From NCBI GenBank assembly GCA_003117195.1, contig BDSI01000033.1:1-64000 (forward strand): DNA of 64,000 nt, in the 5' to 3' direction. The first letter of the stretch is position 1. Each line of letters opens with the position of its first letter. Under the pieces are notes generated by a model, which was given only the letters and a program-made list of their open reading frames with translations, had not been told where the DNA came from and made no database searches. The stretch comes from Eudorina sp. 2006-703-Eu-15. Taxonomy: Eukaryota > Chlorophyta > Chlorophyceae > Chlamydomonadales > Volvocaceae. The translations under genes and the position numbers were made by a program. Below, piece by piece: positions 1-13,100 of this stretch.

Positions 1-3000
1 AGGGGTTCGCACGTGGTCCCCACACGTACTACTGATATGGCCCATTGGTGCTTACGTGCCCAGTGCTGATGGATGGGCGGTTTTCACCAAGGTATGAACG
101 ATCCATGCACAACTTGTTGATGCAATGATTATACTCCCAAAATTTTTAAAAATCGGCCTAGAACGGGCCAATCTCGCACCACGTCAGGCAGGTCGGGGGA
201 CGGCCGGACATGCCAGCCACATACATACACGTGCACCATGCCTCCAAACTGCTACATACCACGGACGGGAGGTCACACATGGCACCGCGCCGGCTCACCT
301 TCCTGGCAGACGGAAGAGGGCCCTGGTCGATTATGGCCGCATGGACGCCTCATCGGCAACAGAGGCAGGGACCATGAGAACGCCTAGGATGGGTGGCGCT
401 GCCACCTGCGTGCTACAGTCACAGTCACAGCCACAGCCACAACAGCAGCATGAGATCAACGAGGGGCATATACAGATTCAGTCGTGCCAAAAACCGCTGC
501 GATACGGAGCCACACACTCGTCAAGCACCGCGCGCGCGCCCTGGCTAAGTACCACTTTTCCCGCCCAATCCGACAGCCCGTACACGCACCCGCTAGCCAA
601 TCGACAACTTTCAAAACAGATCGTCACCAGGGTTTCGCACGTGGTCCCCCACCGTACTACTGATCTGGCCATTGGTGCTTACGTGCCCAGTGCTGATGGG
701 ATGGGCGGTTTTCACCAAGGTATGAACGATCCATGCACAACTTGTTGATGCAAATGATTATAACTCCCAAAATTTTTAAAAATCGGGCCTAGAACGGGCC
801 AATCTCGCACCACGTCAGGCAGGTCGGGGGACGGCCGGGACATGCCAGCCACATACATACACGTGCACCATGCCTCCAAACTGCTACATACCACGGACGG
901 GAGGTCACACATGGCCACCGCGCCGGCTCACCTTCCTGGCAGACGGAAGAGGGCCCTGGTCGATTATGGCCGCATGGACGCCTCATCGGCAACAGGAGGC
1001 AGGGACCATGAGAACGCCTAGGATGGGTGGCGGCTGCCACCTGCGTGCTACAGTCACAGTCACAGCCACAGCCACAACAGCAGCATGAGATCAACGAGGG
1101 CATATACAGATTCAGTCGTGCCAAAAAAACCGCTGCGATACGGAGCCACACACTCGGTGCAAGCACCGCGCGCGCGCCCTGGCTAAGTACCCACTTTTCC
1201 GCCCAATCCGACAGCCCGTACACGCACCCCGCTAGCCAATCGACAACTTTCAAAACAGATCGTCACCAGGGTTTCGCACGTGGTCCCCCACCGTACTACT
1301 GATCTGGCCCATTGGTGCTTACGTGCCAGTGCTGATGGGATGGCGGTTTTCACCAAGGTATGAACGATCCATGCACAACTTGTTGATGCAAATGATTATA
1401 ACTCCCAAAATTTTTAAAAATCGGGCCTAGAACGGGCCAATCTCGCACCACGTCAGGCAGGTCGGGGGACGGCCGGGACATGCCAGCCACATACATACAC
1501 GTGCACCATGCCTCCAAACTGCTACATACCACGGACGGGAGGTCACACATGGCACCGCGCCGGCTCACCTCCTGGCAGACGGAAGAGGGCCCTGGTCGAT
1601 TATGGCCGCATGGACGCCTCATCGGCAACAGGAGGCAGGGACCATGAGAACGCCTAGGATGGGTGGCGGCTGCCACCTGCGTGCTACAGTCACAGTCACA
1701 GCCACAGCCACAACAGCAGCATGAGATCAACGAGGGGCATATACAGATTCAGTCGTGCCAAAAACCGCTGCGATACGGAGCCACACACTCGGTGCAAGCA
1801 CCGCGCGCGCGCCCTGGCTAAGTACCCACTTTTCCCGCCCAATCCGACAGCCCGTACACGCACCCCGCTAGCCAATCGACAACTTTCAAAACAGATCGTC
1901 ACCAGGGTTCGCACGTGGTCCCCACCGTACTACTGATCTGGCCCATTGGTGCTTACGTGCCCAGTGCTGATGGGATGGGCGGTTTTTCACCAAGGTATGA
2001 ACGATCCATGCACAAACTTGTTGATGCAAATGATTATAACTCCCAAAATTTTTAAAAATCGGCCTAGAACGGGCCAATCTCGCACCACGTCAGGCAGGTC
2101 GGGGACGGCCGGGACATGCCAGCCACATACATACACGTGCACCATGCCTCCAAACTGCTACATACCACGGACGGGAGGTCACACATGGCACCGCGCCGGC
2201 TCACCTTCCTGGCAGACGAAGAGGGCCCTGGTCGATTATGGCCGCATGGACGCCTCATCGGCAACAGGAGGCAGGGACCATGAGAACGCCTAGGATGGGT
2301 GGCGGCTGCCACCTGCGTGCTACAGTCACAGTCACAGCCACAGCCACAACAGCAGCATGAGATCAACGAGGGGCATATACAGATTCAGTCGTGCCAAAAA
2401 CCGCTGCGATACGGAGCCACACACTCGGTGCAAGCACCGCGCGCGCGCCCTGGCTAAGTACCCACTTTTCCCGCCCAATCCGACAGCCCGTACACGCACC
2501 CCGCTAGCCAATCGACAACTTTCAAAACAGATCGTCACCAGGGGTTCGCACGTGGTCCCCCACCGTACTACTGATCTGGCCCATTGGTGCTTACGTGCCC
2601 AGTGCTGATGGGATGGGCGGTTTTCACCAAGGTATGAACGATCCATGCACAACTTGTTGATGCAAATGATTATAACTCCCAAAATTTTTAAAAATCGGGC
2701 CTAGAACGGGCCAATCTCGCACCACGTCAGGCAGGTCGGGGGACGGCCGGGACATGCCAGCCACATACATACACGTGCACCATGCCTCCAAACTGCTACA
2801 TACCACGGACGGGAGGTCACACATGGCACCGCGCCGGCTCACCTTCCTGGCAGACGGAAGAGGGCCCTGGTCGATTATGGCCGCATGGACGCCTCATCGG
2901 CAACAGGAGGCAGGGACCATGAGAACGCCTAGGATGGGTGGCGGCTGCCACCTGCGTGCTACAGTCACAGTCACAGCCACAGCCACAACAGCAGCATGAG

Positions 3001-6000
3001 ATCAACGAGGGGCATATACAGATTCAGTCGTGCCAAAAACCGCTGCGATACGGAGCCACACACTCGGTGCAAGCACCGCGCGCGCGCCCTGGCTAAGTAC
3101 CCACTTTTCCCGCCCAATCCGACAGCCCGTACACGCACCCCGCTAGCCAATCGACAACTTTCAAAACAGATCGTCACCAGGGGTTCGCACGTGGTCCCCC
3201 ACCGTACTACTGATCTGGCCCATTGGTGCTTACGTGCCCAGTGCTGATGGGATGGGCGGTTTTCACCAAGGTATGAACGATCCATGCACAACTTGTTGAT
3301 GCAAATGATTATAACTCCCAAAATTTTTAAAAATCGGGCCTAGAACGGGCCAATCTCGCACCACGTCAGGCAGGTCGGGGGACGGCCGGGACATGCCAGC
3401 CACATACATACACGTGCACCATGCCTCCAAACTGCTACATACCACGGACGGGAGGTCACACATGGCACCGCGCCGGCTCACCTTCCTGGCAGACGGAAGA
3501 GGGCCCTGGTCGATTATGGCCGCATGGACGCCTCATCGGCAACAGGAGGCAGGGACCATGAGAACGCCTAGGATGGGTGGCGGCTGCCACCTGCGTGCTA
3601 CAGTCACAGTCACAGCCACAGCCACAACAGCAGCATGAGATCAACGAGGGGCATATACAGATTCAGTCGTGCCAAAAACCGCTGCGATACGGAGCCACAC
3701 ACTCGGTGCAAGCACCGCGCGCGCGCCCTGGCTAAGTACCCACTTTTCCCGCCCAATCCGACAGCCCGTACACGCACCCCGCTAGCCAATCGACAACTTT
3801 CAAAACAGATCGTCACCAGGGGTTCGCACGTGGTCCCCCACCGTACTACTGATCTGGCCCATTGGTGCTTACGTGCCCAGTGCTGATGGGATGGGCGGTT
3901 TTCACCAAGGTATGAACGATCCATGCACAACTTGTTGATGCAAATGATTATAACTCCCAAAATTTTTAAAAATCGGGCCTAGAACGGGCCAATCTCGCAC
4001 CACGTCAGGCAGGTCGGGGGACGGCCGGGACATGCCAGCCACATACATACACGTGCACCATGCCTCCAAACTGCTACATACCACGGACGGGAGGTCACAC
4101 ATGGCACCGCGCCGGCTCACCTTCCTGGCAGACGGAAGAGGGCCCTGGTCGATTATGGCCGCATGGACGCCTCATCGGCAACAGGAGGCAGGGACCATGA
4201 GAACGCCTAGGATGGGTGGCGGCTGCCACCTGCGTGCTACAGTCACAGTCACAGCCACAGCCACAACAGCAGCATGAGATCAACGAGGGGCATATACAGA
4301 TTCAGTCGTGCCAAAAACCGCTGCGATACGGAGCCACACACTCGGTGCAAGCACCGCGCGCGCGCCCTGGCTAAGTACCCACTTTTCCCGCCCAATCCGA
4401 CAGCCCGTACACGCACCCCGCTAGCCAATCGACAACTTTCAAAACAGATCGTCACCAGGGGTTCGCACGTGGTCCCCCACCGTACTACTGATCTGGCCCA
4501 TTGGTGCTTACGTGCCCAGTGCTGATGGGATGGGCGGTTTTCACCAAGGTATGAACGATCCATGCACAACTTGTTGATGCAAATGATTATAACTCCCAAA
4601 ATTTTTAAAAATCGGGCCTAGAACGGGCCAATCTCGCACCACGTCAGGCAGGTCGGGGGACGGCCGGGACATGCCAGCCACATACATACACGTGCACCAT
4701 GCCTCCAAACTGCTACATACCACGGACGGGAGGTCACACATGGCACCGCGCCGGCTCACCTTCCTGGCAGACGGAAGAGGGCCCTGGTCGATTATGGCCG
4801 CATGGACGCCTCATCGGCAACAGGAGGCAGGGACCATGAGAACGCCTAGGATGGGTGGCGGCTGCCACCTGCGTGCTACAGTCACAGTCACAGCCACAGC
4901 CACAACAGCAGCATGAGATCAACGAGGGGCATATACAGATTCAGTCGTGCCAAAAACCGCTGCGATACGGAGCCACACACTCGGTGCAAGCACCGCGCGC
5001 GCGCCCTGGCTAAGTACCCACTTTTCCCGCCCAATCCGACAGCCCGTACACGCACCCCGCTAGCCAATCGACAACTTTCAAAACAGATCGTCACCAGGGG
5101 TTCGCACGTGGTCCCCCACCGTACTACTGATCTGGCCCATTGGTGCTTACGTGCCCAGTGCTGATGGGATGGGCGGTTTTCACCAAGGTATGAACGATCC
5201 ATGCACAACTTGTTGATGCAAATGATTATAACTCCCAAAATTTTTAAAAATCGGGCCTAGAACGGGCCAATCTCGCACCACGTCAGGCAGGTCGGGGGAC
5301 GGCCGGGACATGCCAGCCACATACATACACGTGCACCATGCCTCCAAACTGCTACATACCACGGACGGGAGGTCACACATGGCACCGCGCCGGCTCACCT
5401 TCCTGGCAGACGGAAGAGGGCCCTGGTCGATTATGGCCGCATGGACGCCTCATCGGCAACAGGAGGCAGGGACCATGAGAACGCCTAGGATGGGTGGCGG
5501 CTGCCACCTGCGTGCTACAGTCACAGTCACAGCCACAGCCACAACAGCAGCATGAGATCAACGAGGGGCATATACAGATTCAGTCGTGCCAAAAACCGCT
5601 GCGATACGGAGCCACACACTCGGTGCAAGCACCGCGCGCGCGCCCTGGCTAAGTACCCACTTTTCCCGCCCAATCCGACAGCCCGTACACGCACCCCGCT
5701 AGCCAATCGACAACTTTCAAAACAGATCGTCACCAGGGGTTCGCACGTGGTCCCCCACCGTACTACTGATCTGGCCCATTGGTGCTTACGTGCCCAGTGC
5801 TGATGGGATGGGCGGTTTTCACCAAGGTATGAACGATCCATGCACAACTTGTTGATGCAAATGATTATAACTCCCAAAATTTTTAAAAATCGGGCCTAGA
5901 ACGGGCCAATCTCGCACCACGTCAGGCAGGTCGGGGACGGCCGGGACATGCCAGCCACATACATACACGTGCACCATGCCTCCAAACTGCTACATACCAC

Positions 6001-9000
6001 GGACGGGAGGTCACACATGGCACCGCGCCGGCTCACCTTCCTGGCAGACGGAAGAGGGCCCTGGTCGATTATGGCCGCATGGACGCCTCATCGGCAACAG
6101 GAGGCAGGGACCATGAGAACGCCTAGGATGGGTGGCGGCTGCCACCTGCGTGCTACAGTCACAGTCACAGCCACAGCCACAACAGCAGCATGAGATCAAC
6201 GAGGGGCATATACAGATTCAGTCGTGCCAAAAACCGCTGCGATACGGAGCCACACACTCGGTGCAAGCACCGCGCGCGCGCCCTGGCTAAGTACCCACTT
6301 TTCCCGCCCAATCCGACAGCCCGTACACGCACCCCGCTAGCCAATCGACAACTTTCAAAACAGATCGTCACCAGGGGTTCGCACGTGGTCCCCCACCGTA
6401 CTACTGATCTGGCCCATTGGTGCTTACGTGCCCAGTGCTGATGGGATGGGCGGTTTTCACCAAGGTATGAACGATCCATGCACAACTTGTTGATGCAAAT
6501 GATTATAACTCCCAAAATTTTTAAAAATCGGGCCTAGAACGGGCCAATCTCGCACCACGTCAGGCAGGTCGGGGGACGGCCGGGACATGCCAGCCACATA
6601 CATACACGTGCACCATGCCTCCAAACTGCTACATACCACGGACGGGAGGTCACACATGGCACCGCGCCGGCTCACCTTCCTGGCAGACGGAAGAGGGCCC
6701 TGGTCGATTATGGCCGCATGGACGCCTCATCGGCAACAGGAGGCAGGGACCATGAGAACGCCTAGGATGGGTGGCGGCTGCCACCTGCGTGCTACAGTCA
6801 CAGTCACAGCCACAGCCACAACAGCAGCATGAGATCAACGAGGGGCATATACAGATTCAGTCGTGCCAAAAACCGCTGCGATACGGAGCCACACACTCGG
6901 TGCAAGCACCGCGCGCGCGCCCTGGCTAAGTACCCACTTTTCCCGCCCAATCCGACAGCCCGTACACGCACCCCGCTAGCCAATCGACAACTTTCAAAAC
7001 AGATCGTCACCAGGGGTTCGCACGTGGTCCCCACCGTACTACTGATCTGGCCCATTGGTGCTTACGTGCCCAGTGCTGATGGGATGGGCGGTTTTCACCA
7101 AGGTATGAACGATCCATGCACAACTTGTTGATGCAAATGATTATAACTCCCAAAATTTTTAAAAATCGGGCCTAGAACGGGCCAATCTCGCACCACGTCA
7201 GGCAGGTCGGGGACGGCCGGGACATGCCAGCCACATACATACACGTGCACCATGCCTCCAAACTGCTACATACCACGGACGGGAGGTCACACATGGCACC
7301 GCGCCGGCTCACCTTCCTGGCAGACGGAAGAGGGCCCTGGTCGATTATGGCCGCATGGACGCCTCATCGGCAACAGGAGGCAGGGACCATGAGAACGCCT
7401 AGGATGGGTGGCGGCTGCCACCTGCGTGCTACAGTCACAGTCACAGCCACAGCCACAACAGCAGCATGAGATCAACGAGGGGCATATACAGATTCAGTCG
7501 TGCCAAAAACCGCTGCGATACGGAGCCACACACTCGGTGCAAGCACCGCGCGCGCGCCCTGGCTAAGTACCCACTTTTCCCGCCCAATCCGACAGCCCGT
7601 ACACGCACCCCGCTAGCCAATCGACAACTTTCAAAACAGATCGTCACCAGGGGTTCGCACGTGGTCCCCCACCGTACTACTGATCTGGCCCATTGGTGCT
7701 TACGTGCCCAGTGCTGATGGGATGGGCGGTTTTCACCAAGGTATGAACGATCCATGCACAACTTGTTGATGCAAATGATTATAACTCCCAAAATTTTTAA
7801 AAATCGGGCCTAGAACGGGCCAATCTCGCACCACGTCAGGCAGGTCGGGGGACGGCCGGGACATGCCAGCCACATACATACACGTGCACCATGCCTCCAA
7901 ACTGCTACATACCACGGACGGGAGGTCACACATGGCACCGCGCCGGCTCACCTTCCTGGCAGACGGAAGAGGGCCCTGGTCGATTATGGCCGCATGGACG
8001 CCTCATCGGCAACAGGAGGCAGGGACCATGAGAACGCCTAGGATGGGTGGCGGCTGCCACCTGCGTGCTACAGTCACAGTCACAGCCACAGCCACAACAG
8101 CAGCATGAGATCAACGAGGGGCATATACAGATTCAGTCGTGCCAAAAACCGCTGCGATACGGAGCCACACACTCGGTGCAAGCACCGCGCGCGCGCCCTG
8201 GCTAAGTACCCACTTTTCCCGCCCAATCCGACAGCCCGTACACGCACCCCGCTAGCCAATCGACAACTTTCAAAACAGATCGTCACCAGGGGTTCGCACG
8301 TGGTCCCCCACCGTACTACTGATCTGGCCCATTGGTGCTTACGTGCCCAGTGCTGATGGGATGGGCGGTTTTCACCAAGGTATGAACGATCCATGCACAA
8401 CTTGTTGATGCAAATGATTATAACTCCCAAAATTTTTAAAAATCGGGCCTAGAACGGGCCAATCTCGCACCACGTCAGGCAGGTCGGGGGACGGCCGGGA
8501 CATGCCAGCCACATACATACACGTGCACCATGCCTCCAAACTGCTACATACCACGGACGGGAGGTCACACATGGCACCGCGCCGGCTCACCTTCCTGGCA
8601 GACGGAAGAGGGCCCTGGTCGATTATGGCCGCATGGACGCCTCATCGGCAACAGGAGGCAGGGACCATGAGAACGCCTAGGATGGGTGGCGGCTGCCACC
8701 TGCGTGCTACAGTCACAGTCACAGCCACAGCCACAACAGCAGCATGAGATCAACGAGGGGCATATACAGATTCAGTCGTGCCAAAAACCGCTGCGATACG
8801 GAGCCACACACTCGGTGCAAGCACCGCGCGCGCGCCCTGGCTAAGTACCCACTTTTCCCGCCCAATCCGACAGCCCGTACACGCACCCCGCTAGCCAATC
8901 GACAACTTTCAAAACAGATCGTCACCAGGGGTTCGCACGTGGTCCCCCACCGTACTACTGATCTGGCCCATTGGTGCTTACGTGCCCAGTGCTGATGGGA

Positions 9001-9121
9001 TGGGCGGTTTTCACCAAGGTATGAACGATCCATGCACAACTTGTTGATGCAAATGATTATAACTCCCAAAATTTTTAAAAATCGGGCCTAGAACGGGCCA
9101 ATCTCGCACCACGTCAGGCAG
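1..9121. repeat. 639-bp satellite tandem array
   Basis: Head-to-tail tandem repeat with a 639-bp period. A recurring anchor (cgcacgtggtcccc) begins near 5, 632, 1268, 1904, 2541, 3180, 3819, 4458, 5097, 5736, 6374, 7013, 7650, 8289 and 8928, giving 14 full units and a partial unit that ends at about 9121. Each unit contains an AT-rich block (aaaatttttaaaaat), a short CG run (cgcgcgcgcg), a cagtcacag/cagccacag run and a cacgtg. The units from about 2540 onward are nearly identical, with only 1-2 base length differences. The first four differ by many single-base indels, mostly in homopolymers. No rRNA, tRNA or convincing coding sequence was seen. A subtelomeric or centromeric satellite is plausible, but no telomere repeat is present to decide. 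Confidence 0.97.
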
Positions 9122-10108
9122 GGGCACGGGAATAGTTAATACTCACTAGGGTCTGGGCGAGCTTGATGTTGGGCTTCAACCTATCAAACGGTTGTTCACA
9201 ATGTGACTCCCATAGAACCAGATACCCTCAAGCCAACTTGGTGCTCACATTGTGATTTAGTACGGCGTTTTACGGCGTCTTACGGACACCGTTTTGGCGC
9301 ACTTTTCTTTAATCTCTTAGAATTCAACACGTCAGAACATTCAAATGCATTCTAGTGCATGACTGTTGATGAGTAGACACACTGTTAGCTGCTTCTTTGT
9401 TTGTACCTTTGCGTTAACATCTTACATGACCACCGAAACAAACAAATCTTCTTATCTGCGATTCGATACGCACACCGTTCTCTTTTTTTCTTGCCGGCAA
9501 CGCACTTTGAAAGGATTTCTTCGGCTCCCCATGTCTGTGCAGATGATTTTATCATCATCGTTACTTATCACAGTGCTGCTCAACGTCATGCCAGGAGCCT
9601 TAGCACTTGAGCTTGCTCATATCATCCTCTTCTATGCGCAAGCGGACCTTTTCCCTCTATTTCCGATTGATGGATGCTTCACTCTCAGCTTATTTTCAGA
9701 CGTCCACTTTTTGCGCTATCACTAAACGGTATGCTTTCACCATGTGCATGGAGAGCTGTTGATGTGACAACGGCATCAAATGCATATCCATCATTCATGT
9801 TTATATGGTCTTGCGTTCATTCATGAATTCATTCTACCGTGTGACCCGTCGCAGCAGCACTAGGATCCGTCCCGTTCGTTTTTCCTGTACAAAACCGCCG
9901 AGGACCGAGCCACTTCACGCGGCTTCACGCCAATGCACAAATATGTCTCCGCCATCATGTATCGCATGCCGCGCCACCGCCCCATGTACCCACCATGCCA
10001 GTCACAAGTGGGGATTTGTACAGGCCAACGGGCGGGGACCTGAGTGATAGACGGAGCGAGTTATGGGGGGATTTCATTTCGAACCTTGCCACTTTGTTTC
10101 TAATTTTG
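9122..10108. other. unique spacer between satellite and gene array
   Basis: Single-copy sequence of lower GC content that begins where the last satellite unit breaks off. It includes an inverted pair of 11-mers, tcacaatgtga at 9196-9206 and tcacattgtga at 9245-9255. An open frame at 9366-9725 has hydrophobic stretches, but I recognise no family and would not call it a gene. The right end should contain the 3' UTR of the first esterase gene; no TGTAA signal was seen on the minus strand. Confidence 0.6.
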
Positions 10109-13100
10109 TCATTGTCCCTTGCCCATGTCCCGCATCACATGAGACATCTCGTGGCTTTCATTCCTGACCCAAGTGACAGCACCCTCCTCGGCTCCCGGCT
10201 CCTCGCCAACCTGCAACAGCAACACCATGGCAGTTACTACTGGTGGTTAAACTTCGCACCACTGCCTACAAAAGCACAGACACTGAAACAACAACACGCC
10301 AGTGATGAAATTTGACGATGTTGCTGGGTTTGGAGTTAATGTACGGCATCGAAACTGATGTTCATTCCCACCATCCACCCGCACCTGCCACCGCCTTCCG
10401 GATGTCTCTCACATCCAGCATCATCGCAACCCTATTCCATCCAACACTGCCAAAGCAGTCCCAGGAGTCCCTTCTAGCCCTCCCTTCCTTTGACCAACAG
10501 AGCTCCCTTGTCAGCACTCACCACTACGCCCAGCAACTTGAATTTGTTCCATTGCGCCGCGGAGGTGCTAGAACCGTTGCCAATGCCTCCGTACGTCCCA
10601 TTAAGACTGTCCGCCAATTCCTCTGTAGCGGCCTTGCTGGGGCCACGCGTTGTCAGCGCCACCACGCACTCGGGGTGTTGGCTCACCTGCGGTAAGGCCA
10701 ACCTGCGACCCTTAGCCAGGACTCACGACTGGGGCAAGGTAAGGTGTGAACGACGGGAAACACCAGTCAAGGTCAGCGCGGCATGGATGATGGACAGGAG
10801 CGCTGCCACGTCCTCGACAAACACAGCTGACCTGCAATCATTCCATGGCTGACGCAGGCGACAAGGATGAGTTGAGGGGATTTTGTTTTATCGGGAAAAG
10901 AGGCACTTGCAAACTTTGGGGTACGTCTTCCAAGGTTGGGTTGGGGCCGATCCCGACGATTGCCAGTCCGTGAGCACAGCACATGCGCCGTCACACGCAC
11001 CTGGATATCCTTCATAGATGTCACGGATACCGGCCGGCGGTCGTAGCCGTCAATGGTGACGGGCGTGCACTGGCAGCCCTGCACACAGGTGACCTCCGCA
11101 GTACCCATCCCTTCGTAGCTCGATAGGTAGGCAATCTGTTCTCATCCAGGGCCCAGTATGATGAGGTCGGGGGCGGGGGTGCAGTACGGCAGTTGGATCA
11201 GGAGAGACTGACGCCGGTGGCCCATCGATGCAAATCTGTTGTGTGGCCAAGGCCCCGAGTCTGAAGGTACAACATCTTACCACAGGTATCACAAGGCAGA
11301 GCGATTTGTAACCAACAGCACTGCTGTCATAATGTGTTCTGTACGGCGACTTAACCCTTAGTAAACACCAGACGCTCACATCGAATCTCCAATCGCTTCT
11401 CCTTCCGTACCTGTAAGATGATGGGCGCCTTCGTCTGATCCGGGGGTCGGTCGCCCACCAGCCGGGTGCTCACCTGCGCGCAGGACCGGAAAGCAAAGGC
11501 GGCCGGAAACTCGCAGAATGGTTACCGCTGGCCCGCGTGCCACTTGCCATGCACCTGCTCCGACTTCAGCTCATCAAGGCCAGATTGATTCGTGTGCACG
11601 AACGCACGCACCTGCAGTTTTAGCGTTTTGCCCACGTCGGTGGCCACGTAGCCCCACTTGTTGCGCCCCTCGTCCGTCCAATGCCAGCCGTCAATGGGCC
11701 GCACCGCCAGGCCCTGCATGTACCAGAATTATGCAGACGGGGTGTCGGCGTTGGGCAGCAGAGCGCTTCGCTCGGTGCGACATGCGTCCCAGCTGCTCAA
11801 TAATAAATGATGCTAGCTACCGCACCAACCAGCAGAACAAACCGGGTGTAGCGTGCGGCACGTAAGGGCAACGGGAAATCATTTAAATCATACCAATCGC
11901 CTTACTCTGAGCGCTTGCTCGATGTAGCAAGTGCTGTCTTCCGATTCATAATTGCCGTCCGCCAGGGGAGGGGGCAGCGGCCGAGCCGCCACAGCGCGCA
12001 TCTTGGCCACCAACGGGGGTTCCTGCGAGCTGCCACCCTCGCCGCTGTCACTGCCATCCTCCTCGTCGCCGTCGTCGTCATCATCGTCGATGGATGCGAC
12101 CCATGGGTCGCATCGGCGTGTGTTGGCATTGGACCGCAATAGGTCCTGCATACATACGGGCGGCCAGTCTTGCATCCCTACAGATCTCTTTTTGTCGGCG
12201 GGTCACGGGTTCAGGAGCGCATGTACACATAACCCTGTCGGGTCGCGCCGGGTTCTTTCTCGCTAAACATTTGGTACCCCCTTTGATGCGCGTGCATGAC
12301 TGACGCACCGTGAAAAGGGTGATGAGCACTTCGACAATGACCACATGGCCGCCTCGCCCTGGGTGGTTGTGGCCGCCGTTGAATATGGCGCCGTACGACA
12401 CCTGCTCGGCGCCTCCAACAGCCGCCGAAGGCATCACCGCCGCCTTGAGGCTCACCTGGAGCGCGCAGACCGACACGTGTCGACACACAGGTGCAAGAGA
12501 GTGTCTCACGTTTGACCTAACAGTGTGGGGCCAGGTCGGGCCGTCCACTACGATGTATATATACATGCTACGACGGTCTTCCCTATGTCGCACCACATAC
12601 ATCCGATCCGTCGCCAGACAGCGGCGAGCTGGCCCGAGCGGCTGTGCTCCAAGCAAAGCCCCAAGCAGAGTCCCAAGCAAAGTCCCAAGCCAAAGCCCCA
12701 GCATGGCCTCACGAGCGCTACATCCTGACAGACTCACCGCGGGCAGGCTGTAGTAGGTGGCGAACTCCATGAAGTCCCGCTCCGCGCTGAAAATGTACCT
12801 GCCGGCGCAGTACGTTGATGATTACAACAGTGGCGTGGAACGCATGCAAGTGGGAGCGGCGTATCTCGGGGCTGTAAGCCTGGCTTACGACCGAGGTGAA
12901 GCACTTACTTGCCATGCGCTATGCCAGTCGCGAACATGTTGACCAGCACCACGGCCGGTCGGGAGGGCAGCCGCAGCAGCTTGCGGATCAGGCGCTCGAA
13001 GGCTCGTCTCGTGGGATCCTGTCAGCACGACGCAATCAAGCGGGTGCGTTTGCCCTGTGGTTGAGTACCCTTCCGTCGCTGCGGGCTCCCCCCCGTTTGC

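Noticed and set aside
125..9069. Repeated open frames of 60-207 codons on both strands of the satellite
   Set aside because: They recur only because the 639-bp unit recurs, overlap each other on both strands, are broken by indels in some units and resemble no protein family.
1..9121. Satellite as ribosomal DNA spacer
   Set aside because: No 18S, 5.8S, 28S or 5S sequence lies in or beside the array.
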